Positions 1 to 9,390 of a stretch of DNA of 64,000 nucleotides are shown here, in pieces. A model generated the notes under the pieces. That model saw only the letters and a list, made by a program, of their open reading frames with translations, ran no database searches and had not been told where the DNA came from. The position numbers and the translations under genes are program-made. The stretch comes from Macrosoma leucophasiata (lineage: Eukaryota; Arthropoda; Insecta; Lepidoptera; Hedylidae), in contig JAWQUS010000026.1 of assembly GCA_036365455.1 (NCBI GenBank), forward strand, positions 16,200,001 through 16,264,000. The letters run 5' to 3'. Position 1 is the first letter of the stretch. Every line of letters starts with the position of its first letter.

Positions 1-514
1 AAACCAAAACATTTTGAACACACTATTTGTAAACAATTTCTGTTAGCATCTACTTTTTGAGATGTAAATCGAATATATGCCAACTCTTGAGGCGACTGAT
101 TCTGTTAGCCTGGGGAAGATTCTTGGCCAGTTGGTTTGTGTGTTCATTTACCCTTTCTTTCTATTGTTGGCTTAATCTGCTCATTTCTACGCTATTGAGA
201 TGACCGTATCATCATCTCTAGACTAGACATCTGGGGCTTCGAATTATGGAGTGAGATCCGGTATTTTCCTATTTTCAGCAGAATATTTCACTTTAAAATA
301 TGTAGGTGGAAAGACATAAATACTAAGCCCCGTATTCATAAGCGTACTTTAGATACGTTTTAGCTATAGAATGCTTTGTCTTTGTCAGCTGCATTGTCAA
401 ATGTGCAAGATAGAAAAGGACAAAGGAGAGATTAGCAACACTTTAGCTAAAATACGTTTATGAATAAGTTTAGCTTAGCAATAAGGTTAGCACTCACACA
501 CATCTTCTACTTAC
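1..514 (-). other. Intron 6 (partial), downstream of exon 6
   Basis: Intronic AT-rich DNA. It holds one inverted-repeat element (331-467) about 48 bp from the exon 6 donor. Positions 1-330 show no repeat or coding signal that I recognise. Confidence 0.7.
331..467. mobile_element. MITE-like inverted-repeat element
   Basis: Left end CGTATTCATAAGCGTA mirrors the right end (reverse complement TTATTCATAAACGTA), followed in both arms by TTTAG and TTTAGCTA blocks. About 137 bp, no ORF. Superfamily not assigned. Confidence 0.5.
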
Positions 515-665
515 TTTGCGTTTGCAAAAACGCAGGGTACAGGTCTCTGCAGAGCAGCGGATCGGGCAGATCCCGGAGGAACTCCTTGAGCAGTGTAGCG
601 ACGTCGTGCGAACTCTCCGCCGACTCCAGCGCCAGCTCCTGCACCCGCTCCCATTCTTCACGGAG
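515..665 (-). CDS. ARHGAP6-like: RhoGAP gene exon 6 (middle of RhoGAP domain)
   Basis: 151 nt, 50 codons plus one base. Acceptor TTTACATTCCAG before 665; donor CAAA|GTAAGT at 515. It starts LREEWERV directly after exon 5's RVRQ, as in ARHGAP6 (RVRQLREEFDRG), then [19 protein letters not shown] and LYPAFLQTQ. The Lys and Arg of LLKEFLR (residues 753 and 757 here) are the conserved pair that contacts the GTPase in this family. The C-terminal half of the domain, including the Asn-containing NLA..F.PNL motif, must lie on exons beyond the left edge. Confidence 0.95.
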
Positions 666-696
666 CTGGAATGTAAAGGAGAAAACGATTCATTAT

Positions 697-850
697 CTTT
701 TTATGTACTGAAGGTGGCAAACAAGCATGCAGTTCACATTGATGTTGAGTGATGACTGCAGTATATAGAGCACCACACAGACCAGAGGTCAAATGTTGAT
801 GCATTGCCACCCATGAGACCTTAGTTACTATATCTCTGTGATAGTTATAA
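697..850 (-). mobile_element. T-family repeat, 3' part, next to exon 6 acceptor
   Basis: T family in full: begins ACTGGTGGTAGAGCTCCAGT, continues with GGTAGGCACCACCGCATTAC-like text, TGGTAGTGTTCAGCACTATC, TTCCGGTCAGGTGGTAATG, ends TGTGAACTGCATGCTTG, GCCACTTCCATTACAT and poly-A; ~290 bp, no ORF. The layout resembles a repeat tail widespread in Lepidoptera that I associate with non-LTR elements, but copies lack clear long target-site duplications, so the class is unsettled. This copy keeps only the 3' part; its A-rich end lies about 31 bp from the exon 6 acceptor. Confidence 0.7.
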
Positions 851-939
851 CTTTATGATAGATTTATTATCTATCATATTACGGGGTCATACAGGTAGAG
901 ACATTTACTGTTAGAGTTCCAATTTTCAGTTTTTAATTT

Positions 940-1256
940 ATAGAGTTCTAGTGTTGAAGCTTGAGAGCGTAGTCGGCGTAGACGCACTACCTATCTGCCG
1001 CCAAGTGGGTGTTGAGCATTATCATGACCGGGTGAGACGGCTCCATAATTATAGAGACAAAAGAACTAAACTTAGTCCTCAGAGACGCATAGAGGTCAAT
1101 ATAACACAATTGAATTATAAAATTGCATTACACAGAAGTTTTACTGGAGGTAGAACTGTAGTGTCAGAGTACAATATAATAGGCTCCACCGCATTACCTA
1201 GTCGATCTTCCATCAAATGGTAGTGTTTTAATAGAGGTAAGGCGCCGTAATTTCTC
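940..1256 (+). mobile_element. Degenerate T-family fragments
   Basis: Two decayed 5' pieces: 940-1040 (CTATCTGCCGCCAA..GTG) and 1140-1256 (TTTTACTGGAGGTAGAACT, CACCGCATTACCTA, AATGGTAGTGTT). Old copies, or one copy split. Confidence 0.5.
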
Positions 1257-1341
1257 TACATTAGGTTAAAAAAGATAATGTTATTCGGATTTATAAACAA
1301 ACAACGACATGTTATAAGCGATAGAAACAAAACTTCAACTC

Positions 1342-1545
1342 GACGACCCGGTTAGTCCAGCGGTGTAAGATGACCGCTTGACTCGCGGGTTCGATTTCGC
1401 ACCGGGACAAATATTTTTATGACCTACAGATATTTGTTTCGGGTCTGGGTGTTTGTGTATGTATTGTATGTGTACAACGGCACCCATGACACAGGTTTAC
1501 ACACCTACTGTGGGGCTGTGAGTGTAAGCGTATTTTTTTTTAACT
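1342..1545 (+). mobile_element. tRNA-derived SINE, family A
   Basis: Head CGACCCGGTTAGTCCAGCGG carries a pol III A box (GGTTAGTCCAGCGG) and a B box (GGGTTCGATTTCG, consensus GGTTCGATCCC in other copies). The body has TTTCGGGTCTGGGTGTTTGT, ATGTGTACAACGGCACCCA and GTGAGTGTAAGCGTATTTT, then a T/A-rich end. Other copies: 5953, 27546, 39428 (partial), 49340 (split), 52670. Confidence 0.8.
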
Positions 1546-2090
1546 GTAATTGATTCTTTTAGGAATAATGAAAGTCTTTGTAATGACCCGGTTGCTTCAA
1601 AACTCTTGCGGCCTTATTCCTACTATGCTACGTTGTGATACGGGTACGGTGTAAATAGAGCGTAACCTGTTACAATCTACCAATGTAACTACAAATTGAC
1701 TAGGCAACTAGGAAATATTATCAAACATTTGGAAGCACGTGTAAGCACTAAACGTGCCAAAGCGGTTGCTATGACAGAAAATACCGTTGTAAATCCACAT
1801 CGATCGGTAGTTTACGAAGCCCACTTCTATACAGTAGGGTTGACACTCGCATTATACCTAGTATGCAGTAAAAGTAATTATTTATTTTTGTAAAACTAGC
1901 TACATAATGACTGTTATTATGATAAAATATAAAAAATGAAAAATACGTTATTTATTCGATTCCTCCCTACGAGTTACACCAAAATCTTTTTGAATGCCAC
2001 TGTGACAGTGGCATTCGAAAAGATCCTCGAATGTTGCTGGAGAACCATTATATTAAAATTCTCCACATAGACAAAATAAACAAAAAAAAT

Positions 2091-2262
2091 GTATAAGATA
2101 GGGTTACAACTTTAAAATAAAAGTAGGTAAGAACAAAATATTTGATAAAATCAGATGTTTTCCGAATTCCCATCGCCCGCTATAGTCCAGTATCATTGAC
2201 TCAGATTGTGATCAGTTTATGTCTAACTTCGCGGTGTCGACGGTGCAATAAATGGGTTTTGT
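2091..2262 (+). repeat. Direct repeat pair, copy 1
   Basis: Shares GATGTTTTCC.AATT.CCATCGCC and TTGTGATCAGTTTATGTCTA, CGGTGCAATAAATG with 3095-3255, about 1 kb away in the same orientation. Moderately diverged, non-coding, unknown family. Confidence 0.65.
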
Positions 2263-2662
2263 TTCTAAGATAGCACGGACTATATCGGCGACTGAGCGAA
2301 CAGACACAATCCACTCTTTCATCAGTCTAAGTCGGTAAATGTATGCAGGAATACGGTGAAATGTCCTCCTATGAAAAGATCCACCGGCAGGCCTGGCGAG
2401 TTACGGTTCTAGAGTTATGGAGTTTTATATAGATTCTAATATTGTAACTATCTAAATAGGTATAGGCAACTTATTTTAATACTTCGCGATTTAGCACGCC
2501 GTACATCATCGGTCGTGTTTGATCGTGTTTTTGATTCAAATTCGCAAATTTATTTTGTCTTTCGCTAGATGGCGCTATATATTGTTTGATACAGACAGGT
2601 ACCTAACGATAAACGGAGGAGGTTAGTCTACAATGATACGTTTACTTAATAAAGGTACATTA

Positions 2663-3020
2663 AGTTTTGGCGGGAAGCTTGAAAGATGCGTGTGGTGCTC
2701 TTATTTTATTTTTTTCTTGGTGCATTTTTGAGTTATATCAAATGAAGTTGGTGGCATTTTGTTTGATATAGGCTTATTACAGTGCGCGTGTATAGTGAAA
2801 TAGAATAACAGGGCGAAAGCACGTTCTTTCAGGTTGCCTCCAAAACTTTATTGTAAATGTTCTGGTAAAGTATCCATCGCTTTACTCGAATTACTGTGAC
2901 CCTGACTGACCGGACTGATAAATTGACTGACTGACTCTGACTTTTACGTTGCCTATTACGAATAAGAAATATCGTTTTACTTGACACTGGCAATATGCAT
3001 AACAAGCGATGCCATAAAAA
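2663..3020 (+). mobile_element. G-family poly-A element with target-site duplication
   Basis: G family: ~370-410 bp, begins near GGAGTTTTGGCGGGAACC, includes GTGTATAGTGAAATAGAATA and TTACTTGACACTGGCAATAT, and ends GCGATGCCAT..(A)n. No pol III A/B box is obvious and there is no ORF. Here AAAGGTACATTA flanks the copy at 2651-2662 and 3021-3032. Other copies: 10322, 11707(-), 24089(-), 24485(-). Confidence 0.75.
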
Positions 3021-3094
3021 AAAGGTACATTATTAATATTATTATAATAAACAATGTAAAACAATGGAAAGCATTTTTTTAACCAATCGAACAG

Positions 3095-3255
3095 AAAAGG
3101 TAACAACCCTAAAACAAAAGTCGGCAAGAATAAAACATTTGACGAAATTAGATGTTTTCCCAATTGCCATCGCCTGCAATCGTCGAGAATCGTTGACCTG
3201 GATTGTGATCAGTTTATGTCTAACTTTGCGGTGTAGACGGTGCAATAAATGAGAT
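3095..3255 (+). repeat. Direct repeat pair, copy 2
   Basis: Partner of 2091-2262, with the same order of blocks ending CGGTGCAATAAATG. Confidence 0.65.
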
Positions 3256-3485
3256 GGGTATCGATACAAACTCGCGTTCCAAAGATAGATACGAATTATG
3301 AATAGACGACAGAATTACATTGGCTTCGCACGGGATTAGATTGGATGTATCATGATTGTATCATTTGAGTTTGAAGAATGATTGCAAATAAAAATACTAA
3401 AATACCTTTCAGTACTTACCTAATAGACGAATATAGATTTAAAAACTTCTAGAAATAAATATTGTTTTATTGATATATAAGAATA

Positions 3486-3570
3486 CTAGCGGTCCGCCCC
3501 GGATTCGCGCGGTTGTAATGTTACCTACCCTCTCCTATTCATCTAAGCGTGATGTTATGTATCTATATAT
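3486..3570 (-). mobile_element. Helitron-like 3' end
   Basis: CTAGCGGTCCGCCCCGG at the left edge is, on the minus strand, the GC-rich hairpin plus CTAG terminus typical of moth Helitrons. The body soon loses similarity. Confidence 0.5.
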
Positions 3571-3611
3571 AAGCCTGGCCTAAAGTCTTCCTCCTCCTCG
3601 CCTTTCTTTTT

Positions 3612-3660
3612 TTACCTCTGCCTACCCTTTCGGGGATTACAGGCGTGAAGTTTCGTTTTT
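3612..3660 (+). mobile_element. SINE B 3'-tail fragment
   Basis: CCTCTGCCTACCC..TCGGGGATTACAGGCGTG is the tail of the family B SINE, without a head. Confidence 0.55.
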
Positions 3661-3829
3661 TTTTAATAATGTTAAATATTGTAAATATTCCCCGTGTTAA
3701 AATTTTACATTAGGTTATTTTTCTATTAAAGGCCTCATTGTTTTTTAATAAATATAAACATTTAAATATAACACAATTAAATTAATCTAATTGAATTAAA
3801 TTGTATTAGGTACACAGTGCACAGTCGTC

Positions 3830-4090
3830 GGGTCGTGACGACCCCACCCACCCATAAGCGGAAGAATTTTCCTCTACTGGAAAATATTTTTCCACTAGTG
3901 CTGTCAGTCAACCATTCATTCCAATAGAGCGGTAGTAAGTACAATAATGCAAGATGAGCAGCAGCGTCCTGTGATAAAACTAACGCTACTGCGATCGCCA
4001 ATAAGCATGTCAAGCGTGGCGATTACGGCATACCCCCCTTCTTAGGCTTTGGTCCAGCAGTGGACATCTTTCGCAATATGATAAGTAGGA
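3830..4090 (-). mobile_element. LINE-type 3'-tail repeat
   Basis: Contains TTTGGTCCAGCAGTGGAC, CGATCGC..AGTAGCG and ACTTACTACCGCTC (minus strand), matching the copy at 28440-28720. The CAGCAGTGGAC end is a common moth LINE tail and is echoed by the tail of the 5S SINE. Confidence 0.55.
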
Positions 4091-4144
4091 TTCAAGCTTC
4101 AAACGGACAAAGAAATGTTTTCTGAAAAACTTCTCACTTCTCAC

Positions 4145-4300
4145 CTGTCTTACTCTTTTCTTGGAGGGGGAGACGCGAAAGAGTCCGATGGTGTGGATAG
4201 CGTTTCTCCTCAGGTACGCCAGGCAGGCGGAGATCAAGGCGGGCACTTTGGGTCCCCCGGTACCCTCCTCCGACCACTCGCCAGAGTCGCAGGATTCATT
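4145..4300 (-). CDS. ARHGAP6-like: RhoGAP gene exon 5 (start of RhoGAP domain, arginine finger)
   Basis: 156 nt, 52 codons, phase 0 at both ends. Acceptor CGTCTATTCCAG before 4300; donor AGACAG|GTGAGA. After an acidic lead (NESCDSGEWSEEG) the RhoGAP fold begins near KVPALISACLAYL; HTIGLFRVSPSKKRVRQ follows. The Arg of GLFRV (residue 716 of the joined protein) sits where RhoGAPs carry the catalytic arginine finger that completes the GTPase active site. The SKKRVRQ tail is characteristic of the ARHGAP6/36 branch. The intron-side neighbour is a transposable element whose target-site copy begins 42 bp from the acceptor. Confidence 0.95.
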
Positions 4301-4356
4301 CTGGAATAGACGACCTTTTATTTATTATTGGTTGGATTATATAGGGTAATCGGTGA

Positions 4357-4787
4357 GGAGGGCTCGGCAACGAGCAGCCGTCGGTCTCGCGGTCGCGGAT
4401 GTGTGCGATAGTGTTCCCGTGACCCCGCCACTGATGGCGGACGAGTCGGAACACCCAGGGGTTTTTAGTAGGTAGACGGGTGTCCTTTCTCGGAATCTTA
4501 CATAACTCACCTCTCTCCCAGATGAAAACCAGCGTCAAGTAGATCATATCTGCTTGACATGAAGCTGATCTGGGAACCCATTCAGATCAGCCGTGACTGC
4601 TTACCACCTGTGTTTAATGAGATTTATGTGACTATTGTTTGTTTTTTTTTGTCTTGTGTATAATTTTCTTAATTTTTTTTTTCTGTTTATGTCTCAATGT
4701 GCTGTTGTTTCTGAATAAATGTTTCTTTCTTTCTTTCTACCCAGGGGTGGGTTTGCGTAATGCATTTTCCCCTGGTAAAAAAAATAC
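4357..4787 (+). mobile_element. GC-rich poly-A element, 5'-truncated, with nested insertion
   Basis: Same family as 7986-8770: GAGGGCTCGGCAACGAGCAG, ACACCCAGGGGTTTTTAGT, then GCATTTTCCCCTGGTAAAA. Perfect 14-bp duplication AGGGTAATCGGTGA at 4343-4356 and 4788-4801. A (TTTC)n-tailed element interrupts it at about 4517-4738. The left duplicate starts 42 bp from the exon 5 acceptor. Confidence 0.8.
4517..4738 (+). mobile_element. (TTTC)n-tailed LINE-end element nested in GC-rich element
   Basis: TTGACATGAAGCTGATCTGG, GGATCAGCCGTGA-like text, a T-rich stretch, AATAAATG and (TTTC)n. A second copy is at 48792-49005. Looks like a LINE 3' UTR with a microsatellite tail in place of poly-A. Confidence 0.6.
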
Positions 4788-4835
4788 AGGGTAATCGGTG
4801 AATATCTAACATACTTGTTAAGGAAACTTCAGCAC

Positions 4836-5048
4836 TTTTACTGGTGGTAGAACTCCAGTGACGGAGCTCGCGGGCGTAGGCACCATCGCATTACCTAATA
4901 TACTTGCCGCTAAATGATAGTGTACAGCACTATCGTGTTCCGGTCAGGTGGTAATGTACGGCCCTGTAATTTTCGGCACAGAGGCACAACACCTTAGGCC
5001 CTTACCTGGTGGTAGAGTCCCAGTGTAGGTACTCGAGGTCCTCAGTCA
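4836..5048 (+). mobile_element. T-family repeat, 5' part
   Basis: Good match from ACTGGTGGTAGAACTCCAGT to the GGCACAGAGGC block, then jumps into a second 5' start (CTGGTGGTAGAGTCCC), i.e. two copies joined. A small hairpin ACAAACCATTCC/GGAATGGTTTGT lies just beyond (5062-5090). Confidence 0.75.
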
Positions 5049-5111
5049 GTCAATGGCGAACAAACCATTCCAATAGGGAATGGTTTGTTGTTGGCGATTA
5101 TGGCATATATT

Positions 5112-5428
5112 TTATGGCTTTTTGGGGGAAGGCCTGGAGCTTACTCCACCACGCTGCTCCAAAGCGGATCGGTGGAGGTGGGTAGTGGCCAACCCGCTGT
5201 CGGATGTTTACAAACCGCCCATATGGCCTCCGACAAAGTTTAACGACTGCTATTTATCGATAGCAACTGGGACCGACGGCTTAACGTGCCCTCCGAAGCA
5301 CGGAAACGCGCATTTAATTTGCCACTAGCGGTCACCCATCACACTACCCGACCGCACCCGTAGTGCTTAACCGAGTAGATCGCTTACGATCTACACCAGC
5401 CGCCGGACCATGCGCGCTTCAGATTTCT
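5112..5428 (-). mobile_element. 5S-rRNA-derived SINE, tail-truncated copy
   Basis: 5S SINE in full: on its sense strand it begins GAAGCGCGCATGGCCCAGCG, then GGTTAAGCACTACGGGCGCG and GGGTGACCGC. These match the internal control region of 5S rRNA (GTTAAGCA..GGGCGCGG, GATGGGTGACCGCC). The body has GGAGGGCACGTTAAGCCGTC and CATCCGACAG; the tail has CCCAGCAGTGGGACGTATAA and (ATT)n. This type is known in noctuid moths (HaSE3-like). This copy lacks the CAGCAGTGGG tail. Confidence 0.85.
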
Positions 5429-5439
5429 TTTTTGGCATA

Positions 5440-5627
5440 TTCTCCCCTAATGACGCTCAACACCAGTGTGAAATTGTGGTTTTTACTATTTCCCTTCAAT
5501 TTCTTCATGTTTTCTTACCTTTTAAACCTTTCCTGGGCATCCAGAAAATATTCAAAAACTAAAATTAACTAAATCCAGCCGTTCTTGAGTTTTAGCGAGA
5601 CTAAGGAACAGCAATTGATTTTTATAT
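5440..5627 (-). mobile_element. Helitron-like fragment
   Basis: Shares TTTTAGCGAGACTAA.GAACAG and CCTTTTAAACC..CCTGG with 5633-5893 and 56940-57108. Partial copy abutting the next one. Confidence 0.5.
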
Positions 5628-5632
5628 TTATA

Positions 5633-5893
5633 CTAGCTGACCCGGCAAACTTCGTATTGCCTCAGAATGAAAGAATGTGTCAAAGGTTTGATAGATCTAT
5701 ACGGACTATTTGTATGGGAAAATTAAATTGTGTTTTTTACTTTTTTTCTTCAATTACTTCATATTTTCTTACCTTTAAAACCTGCCCTGGACTTTCAACA
5801 ATCATTCCAAACCAAAATTAGCCAAATCGGTAGAGCCGTTCTCGAGTTTTAGCGAGATTAACGAACAGCAATTAATTTATAAATATATAGATA
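5633..5893 (-). mobile_element. Helitron-like element (short, both ends)
   Basis: On the minus strand it starts near TCTATATATTTATAAATTAA and ends GGGTCAGCTAGTATA. CTAG end, no terminal inverted repeats and no duplication, as for non-autonomous moth Helitrons. Confidence 0.55.
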
Positions 5894-5952
5894 GGCTACT
5901 TTTGGCATGTCTTAGGGCTATGTCAAATAAAGAAGTTTCATTTCATTTCATT

Positions 5953-6165
5953 TTGACGACCCGGTTAGTCCAGCGGTGTGAGATGACCGTTTGATTCGAA
6001 CGGTCGCGGTTTCGATCCCCACACCGGGACAATTATTTGTATGGCCTACAGATATTTGTTTCGGGTCTGGGTGTTTGTGTTGTATGTGTACAACGGCACC
6101 CACGACTCAGGTTTATACCTACTGTGCGGCTGTGAGTGTAAGCGTATTTTATTTTTATTTATTTG
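5953..6165 (+). mobile_element. tRNA-derived SINE, family A
   Basis: Full-length: CGACCCGGTTAGTCCAGCGG head, a slightly damaged B box (GGTTTCGATCCCC), body and GTAAGCGTATTTTATTTTTA end. Confidence 0.8.
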
Positions 6166-6272
6166 TATAATTTAACACTGTTGTGGGCGCATTTGTAGAA
6201 GGCTTTGTCCAGCTGACGTGTATTGGCTGGAGTGATGACTGTAATTGCTGTCGAATGAAGCACTTCTACTAG

Positions 6273-6919
6273 GGGTGCGTTCCACTAAGCGTTCACAACG
6301 ATCACGCTCACGACCGCAGTTTTTCCCGTTCCACTTGCTTGTGAGCGTTACTGTCGTAAACTCAAGTGGAATGGATTATAGAGCGTTTTGAGCGTAGAGG
6401 TCAATAATACAAATGGCGAGTTAATAATTTTCATCAGTGAAATTTTAAACGTATGTAATAATTTTTTCAATAAGAAAACTAATTTAAAGAAGGCTAAGTT
6501 AATTATCATTTCTTAAGTTAGGTTATATTATTGGCAATCAAGGAAAAATGTATACATGTATATTAATTATAAACTACAATTAATTTTTCTAAACTTGTTT
6601 TACATAATTATATTTACCTGTGGAGGCACGTTGAGCATCCGCTGCAGAAACATTCACTTCTACTAATATATCTTTTTCGGCATGAAATAACGTAAGCTTT
6701 ACGGTCGCCATTTTTTATGTTTTGACTTTTGAAAATGCCGCTAATTTTCTCAACGATCACTTCGACCCACCTTTTTAGATGGGTCGTCGTGAGCTTCGCG
6801 TGAGCGTAATTCATGACGTCATGAGTGACGTTTACGCCGCGACCACAACGACTGCGGTCGTCATTTGGAACGACTAAAGGAGCGTTTTGATCGTTGTGAA
6901 CGCTTAGTGGAACGCACAC
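6273..6919. mobile_element. DNA transposon-like element with ~30-bp terminal inverted repeats
   Basis: Ends GGGTGCGTTCCACTAAGCGT (left) and ACGCTTAGTGGAACGCACAC (right) pair over about 30 bp including TTCACAACGATC. TAG (or ACTAG) is repeated on both sides. Sub-terminal GCTCACGACC/GACTGCGGTCG blocks add further symmetry. TIR and 3-bp flank suggest PIF/Harbinger or a similar cut-and-paste family; not settled. Contains a small exon-like ORF on the minus strand (6618-6711). Confidence 0.7.
6618..6711 (-). pseudogene. Exon-like ORF (ATG to splice donor) inside the TIR element
   Basis: ATG at 6711 opens 31 codons (MATVKLTLFHAEKDILVEVN..) ending CCACAG|GTAAAT at 6618. The composition is protein-like. 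It may be the first exon of the element's own gene (for example a DNA-binding accessory protein) or a captured host exon. No homologue recognised; the downstream exon is not visible in the element. Confidence 0.4.
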
Positions 6920-7167
6920 TAGACGTATTTAAATCGATTGACAGCTATGGCAGATAAATTTGATGTCAAATGATTCATAAGTTTCCGAGCGCACTTCAAA
7001 CTGATTGGTTAGTAAACAAACGTTAAATCTTTATTGCTCGTAACTCTCAATATTAGTCACTTTCCGGTGTGGGACACCTCTTTGTCTTTTACCGAAACAA
7101 AATGATATTTTAAAAATCTATGCCACGCATAAAACAATATAACAAATCTGAAATTCCTTTCTTCTGA

Positions 7168-7372
7168 CTGCAGCCTATTGACACTTACACAAAGATCAAG
7201 ATCAAAATGCAGATGCGTTACCACTCCTGAGGCCTAAGGTGTTATGGCTCTGTGCCGGAAATCACACCGCTGTACATCTGACCGGAATGCGATAGTGCTG
7301 AACACGACCATTTAGCGGCAAGTATATTAGGCAATGAGGTGGTGCCAACGCCCATCAGCTCCGTCACGTAAG
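7168..7372 (-). mobile_element. T-family repeat, inner part
   Basis: Covers GACTGCAGCCTATTGACAC to GCTCCGTCACG on the plus strand; the 3' tail is missing. Confidence 0.75.
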
Positions 7373-7929
7373 TATTCTACAACCAGTAGAAGAGCCTTTA
7401 GTTTTAATAGTGTAAAGTTTCGTAAGCTAGAGCTTTTACAGAGTTTTTTTCATTACGTAAAGAAACCGAGTCCCGCTCATCGAGTACCAGGAGTTCATGG
7501 GCGGATGGAGGCTCGGTCAACAGCGTGTAGCCGGCGATGCCTACCAGAATTACTCGTCTATTTCCGTCCGTATAGATATCGGTATGGCGGGACGCGTCAT
7601 ACGATAAAATTATCGTGGCCTTAATGAAAGCAAGGCGGCAGAAGGCCGTGCAGGTAACTGGATACCCGTGACGTCATCGTGACGTTGTGTTACGTCAAAT
7701 TTGACCTATTGTGTTGTCGATTCGTTGATTGTTTCATTGTAGGCCGGGCGCGTGATTTTTTTAGTTGCAGCTGTAACTTTATAAAATTAGTATAAGCAAA
7801 TAATTTGTCCGTCTAATCTACAAGACTTTGCCATTCATTTGTTTCCATAAAATGATAAATATTACAGATATTAAATAAAAATAGTTATATTGGTTGATTA
7901 TAGTTAAGTAGTTAGTTAAATATATACTT

Positions 7930-8895
7930 AGTATGGTTTCGTAATAACTGTTACAGAGACAACGGTTAAGGTCTTATCTCAGGGGACCCCCCCGAGGGTT
8001 TCCGCCTTGTCGTGGCGGGGGGGCTCAGTACCCGGTGGTTGGCCTCACACCGGAGAAGCTAAGAGGAACCCAGAGAGGGGGCGGCGTTTGGCGTGGCTCT
8101 GCCCGCCACTCGCTGCTGTGGTGAGGAGACGGCTGGGGAAGAGGTGTACGGATGTATCGTTGCCCTGCACCCTATCCCCAGCCGCCTAGCGGTTGTCCCG
8201 CCGTAAGATGGGGACGTGGTGGGGAGGCGGCTGGGGAGGAGGTGTATGGGTGTGTCGTTGCCCTGCACCCTATCCCCAGTCGCCTAGCGGTGGTCCCGCC
8301 GTCAGATAGGGACGTGGTGGGGCCGCGGGGGGGTGGTTGAAGGTCAGTTCATCACTGACACTCCCGCTCCCCCGGGGCCGGACTGTGTGCCCCTGGGCTT
8401 CTCCACCCGGGCGTCTTGGGACGCCTGGCGATGTGAGTGGTCGGGGCAGGGACCTTCGGGCGCCGGACTAGGGGATGTCCATCGCCCGAATGGAGAGGTC
8501 CCGGGCTGGCTGGCGTGCAAGTGTTCCGCACGCCACTAGTGTTGGTTGGAGCCGATAGGCTCCGAGGAGGGCTCGGCAACGAGCAGCCGCCGGTGGGGTC
8601 GCGGATGTGTGCGATAGCGTTCCCGTGACCCCGCCAGTGACGGCGGACGAGTTGGAACACCCAGGGGTTTTTAGTGGGTAGACGGATGCCTTTCCCGGAG
8701 TCCCACATAACCCACCCCTCTCCCCAAGGGTGGGTATGCGTAACGCATTTTCCCCTGGTAAAAAAAAAAAAAGGTCTTATCTCAGGGGTGGCAACGCATT
8801 TGCATTTTGTGTAGATAGTACCTATAGGCTAGTCATCACTTAACATCCATGTGAACTGCATGTTTGTTTGCCATCATTATGGCATAAAAAATATG
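7930..8895 (+). mobile_element. T-family repeat split by a GC-rich insertion
   Basis: The left part (GTAATAACTGTTACAGAGAC to the target site at 7985) resumes at 8771 (CTCAGGGGTGGCAACGCATT) and runs to GGCATAAAAAATATG near 8892. The interruption is the element at 7986-8770. Confidence 0.75.
7986..8770 (+). mobile_element. GC-rich poly-A retroposon, complete insertion with 18-bp TSD
   Basis: 785 bp, strongly GC-rich, starting ACCCCCCCGAGGGTTTCCGC and ending GGTAAAAAAAAAAAA. AAGGTCTTATCTCAGGGG occurs at 7968-7985 and 8771-8788. Internally two ~98-bp tandem units (8120-8217 and 8218-8315) carry GTTGCCCTGCACCCTATCCC. It shares its 3' half with 4357-4787. No long ORF with LINE motifs; probably a non-autonomous deletion derivative of a LINE, family not named. 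Confidence 0.75.
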
Positions 8896-9390
8896 TTTAA
8901 TAAAATTGACTGTGCGGGATCCTAATTTCCAACACGGACAAACATAAGATAAAACTTAGACTTAGGCCTCACCTGCGGCATCATATCTACAGTAACGATT
9001 GCAATTACATTTGACAAAAAACTAGACTTCCTAGATCAAACCTGCGAACACTGCCTATTTCATTCCATAATTTCATAATTATTGATCTCATCATCGTCTC
9101 GTTCAATAAATCAATGACAAATTTTCAAAGTGATTGCCGCCCGGTGTATTTTTTATGTTGATATTGAAGTCTTTTGGAACGTCAACGCTTTCTTTAATGA
9201 CCGAACGCCATGTGTGTTTAATGTCAGTTTTATGAGTGTACTCAAATATTCACTGACAGTCAAACTTCCTTGTTCTCAAATTATGCGATGGATACATCAA
9301 ACCGGCGGCAAACATGCGATGTAAACAAGTGTGAAGTTTTTTAAGTGTATAATGTAGCAGAGCTTGTTGCTTATGTTGATGGTAAGTGAT

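Larger units (their letters stand above)
666..4144 (-). other. Intron 5 (3.5 kb)
   Basis: Contains a T-family end at the acceptor (697-850), degenerate T fragments (940-1256), SINE A (1342-1545), a pair of ~160-bp direct repeats (2091 and 3095) around a G-family insertion, a Helitron 3' end (3486) and a LINE-tail repeat (3830-4090). Nothing recognised at 1600-2090 or 2265-2650. Confidence 0.75.

Noticed and set aside
460..752. Plus-strand ORFs of 83 and 78 codons
   Set aside because: They are antisense shadows of RhoGAP exon 6, which has splice sites and conserved domain text on the minus strand.
5112..5428. ORFs with repeated peptides such as KTSDSGLATNP or IATGTDGLTCPPKHGNAHLI
   Set aside because: Translations of the 5S SINE, repeated wherever a copy occurs; not proteins.
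7985..8770. Host CpG island or gene exon
   Set aside because: GC-rich ORFs here fall inside an element with poly-A and an 18-bp TSD.
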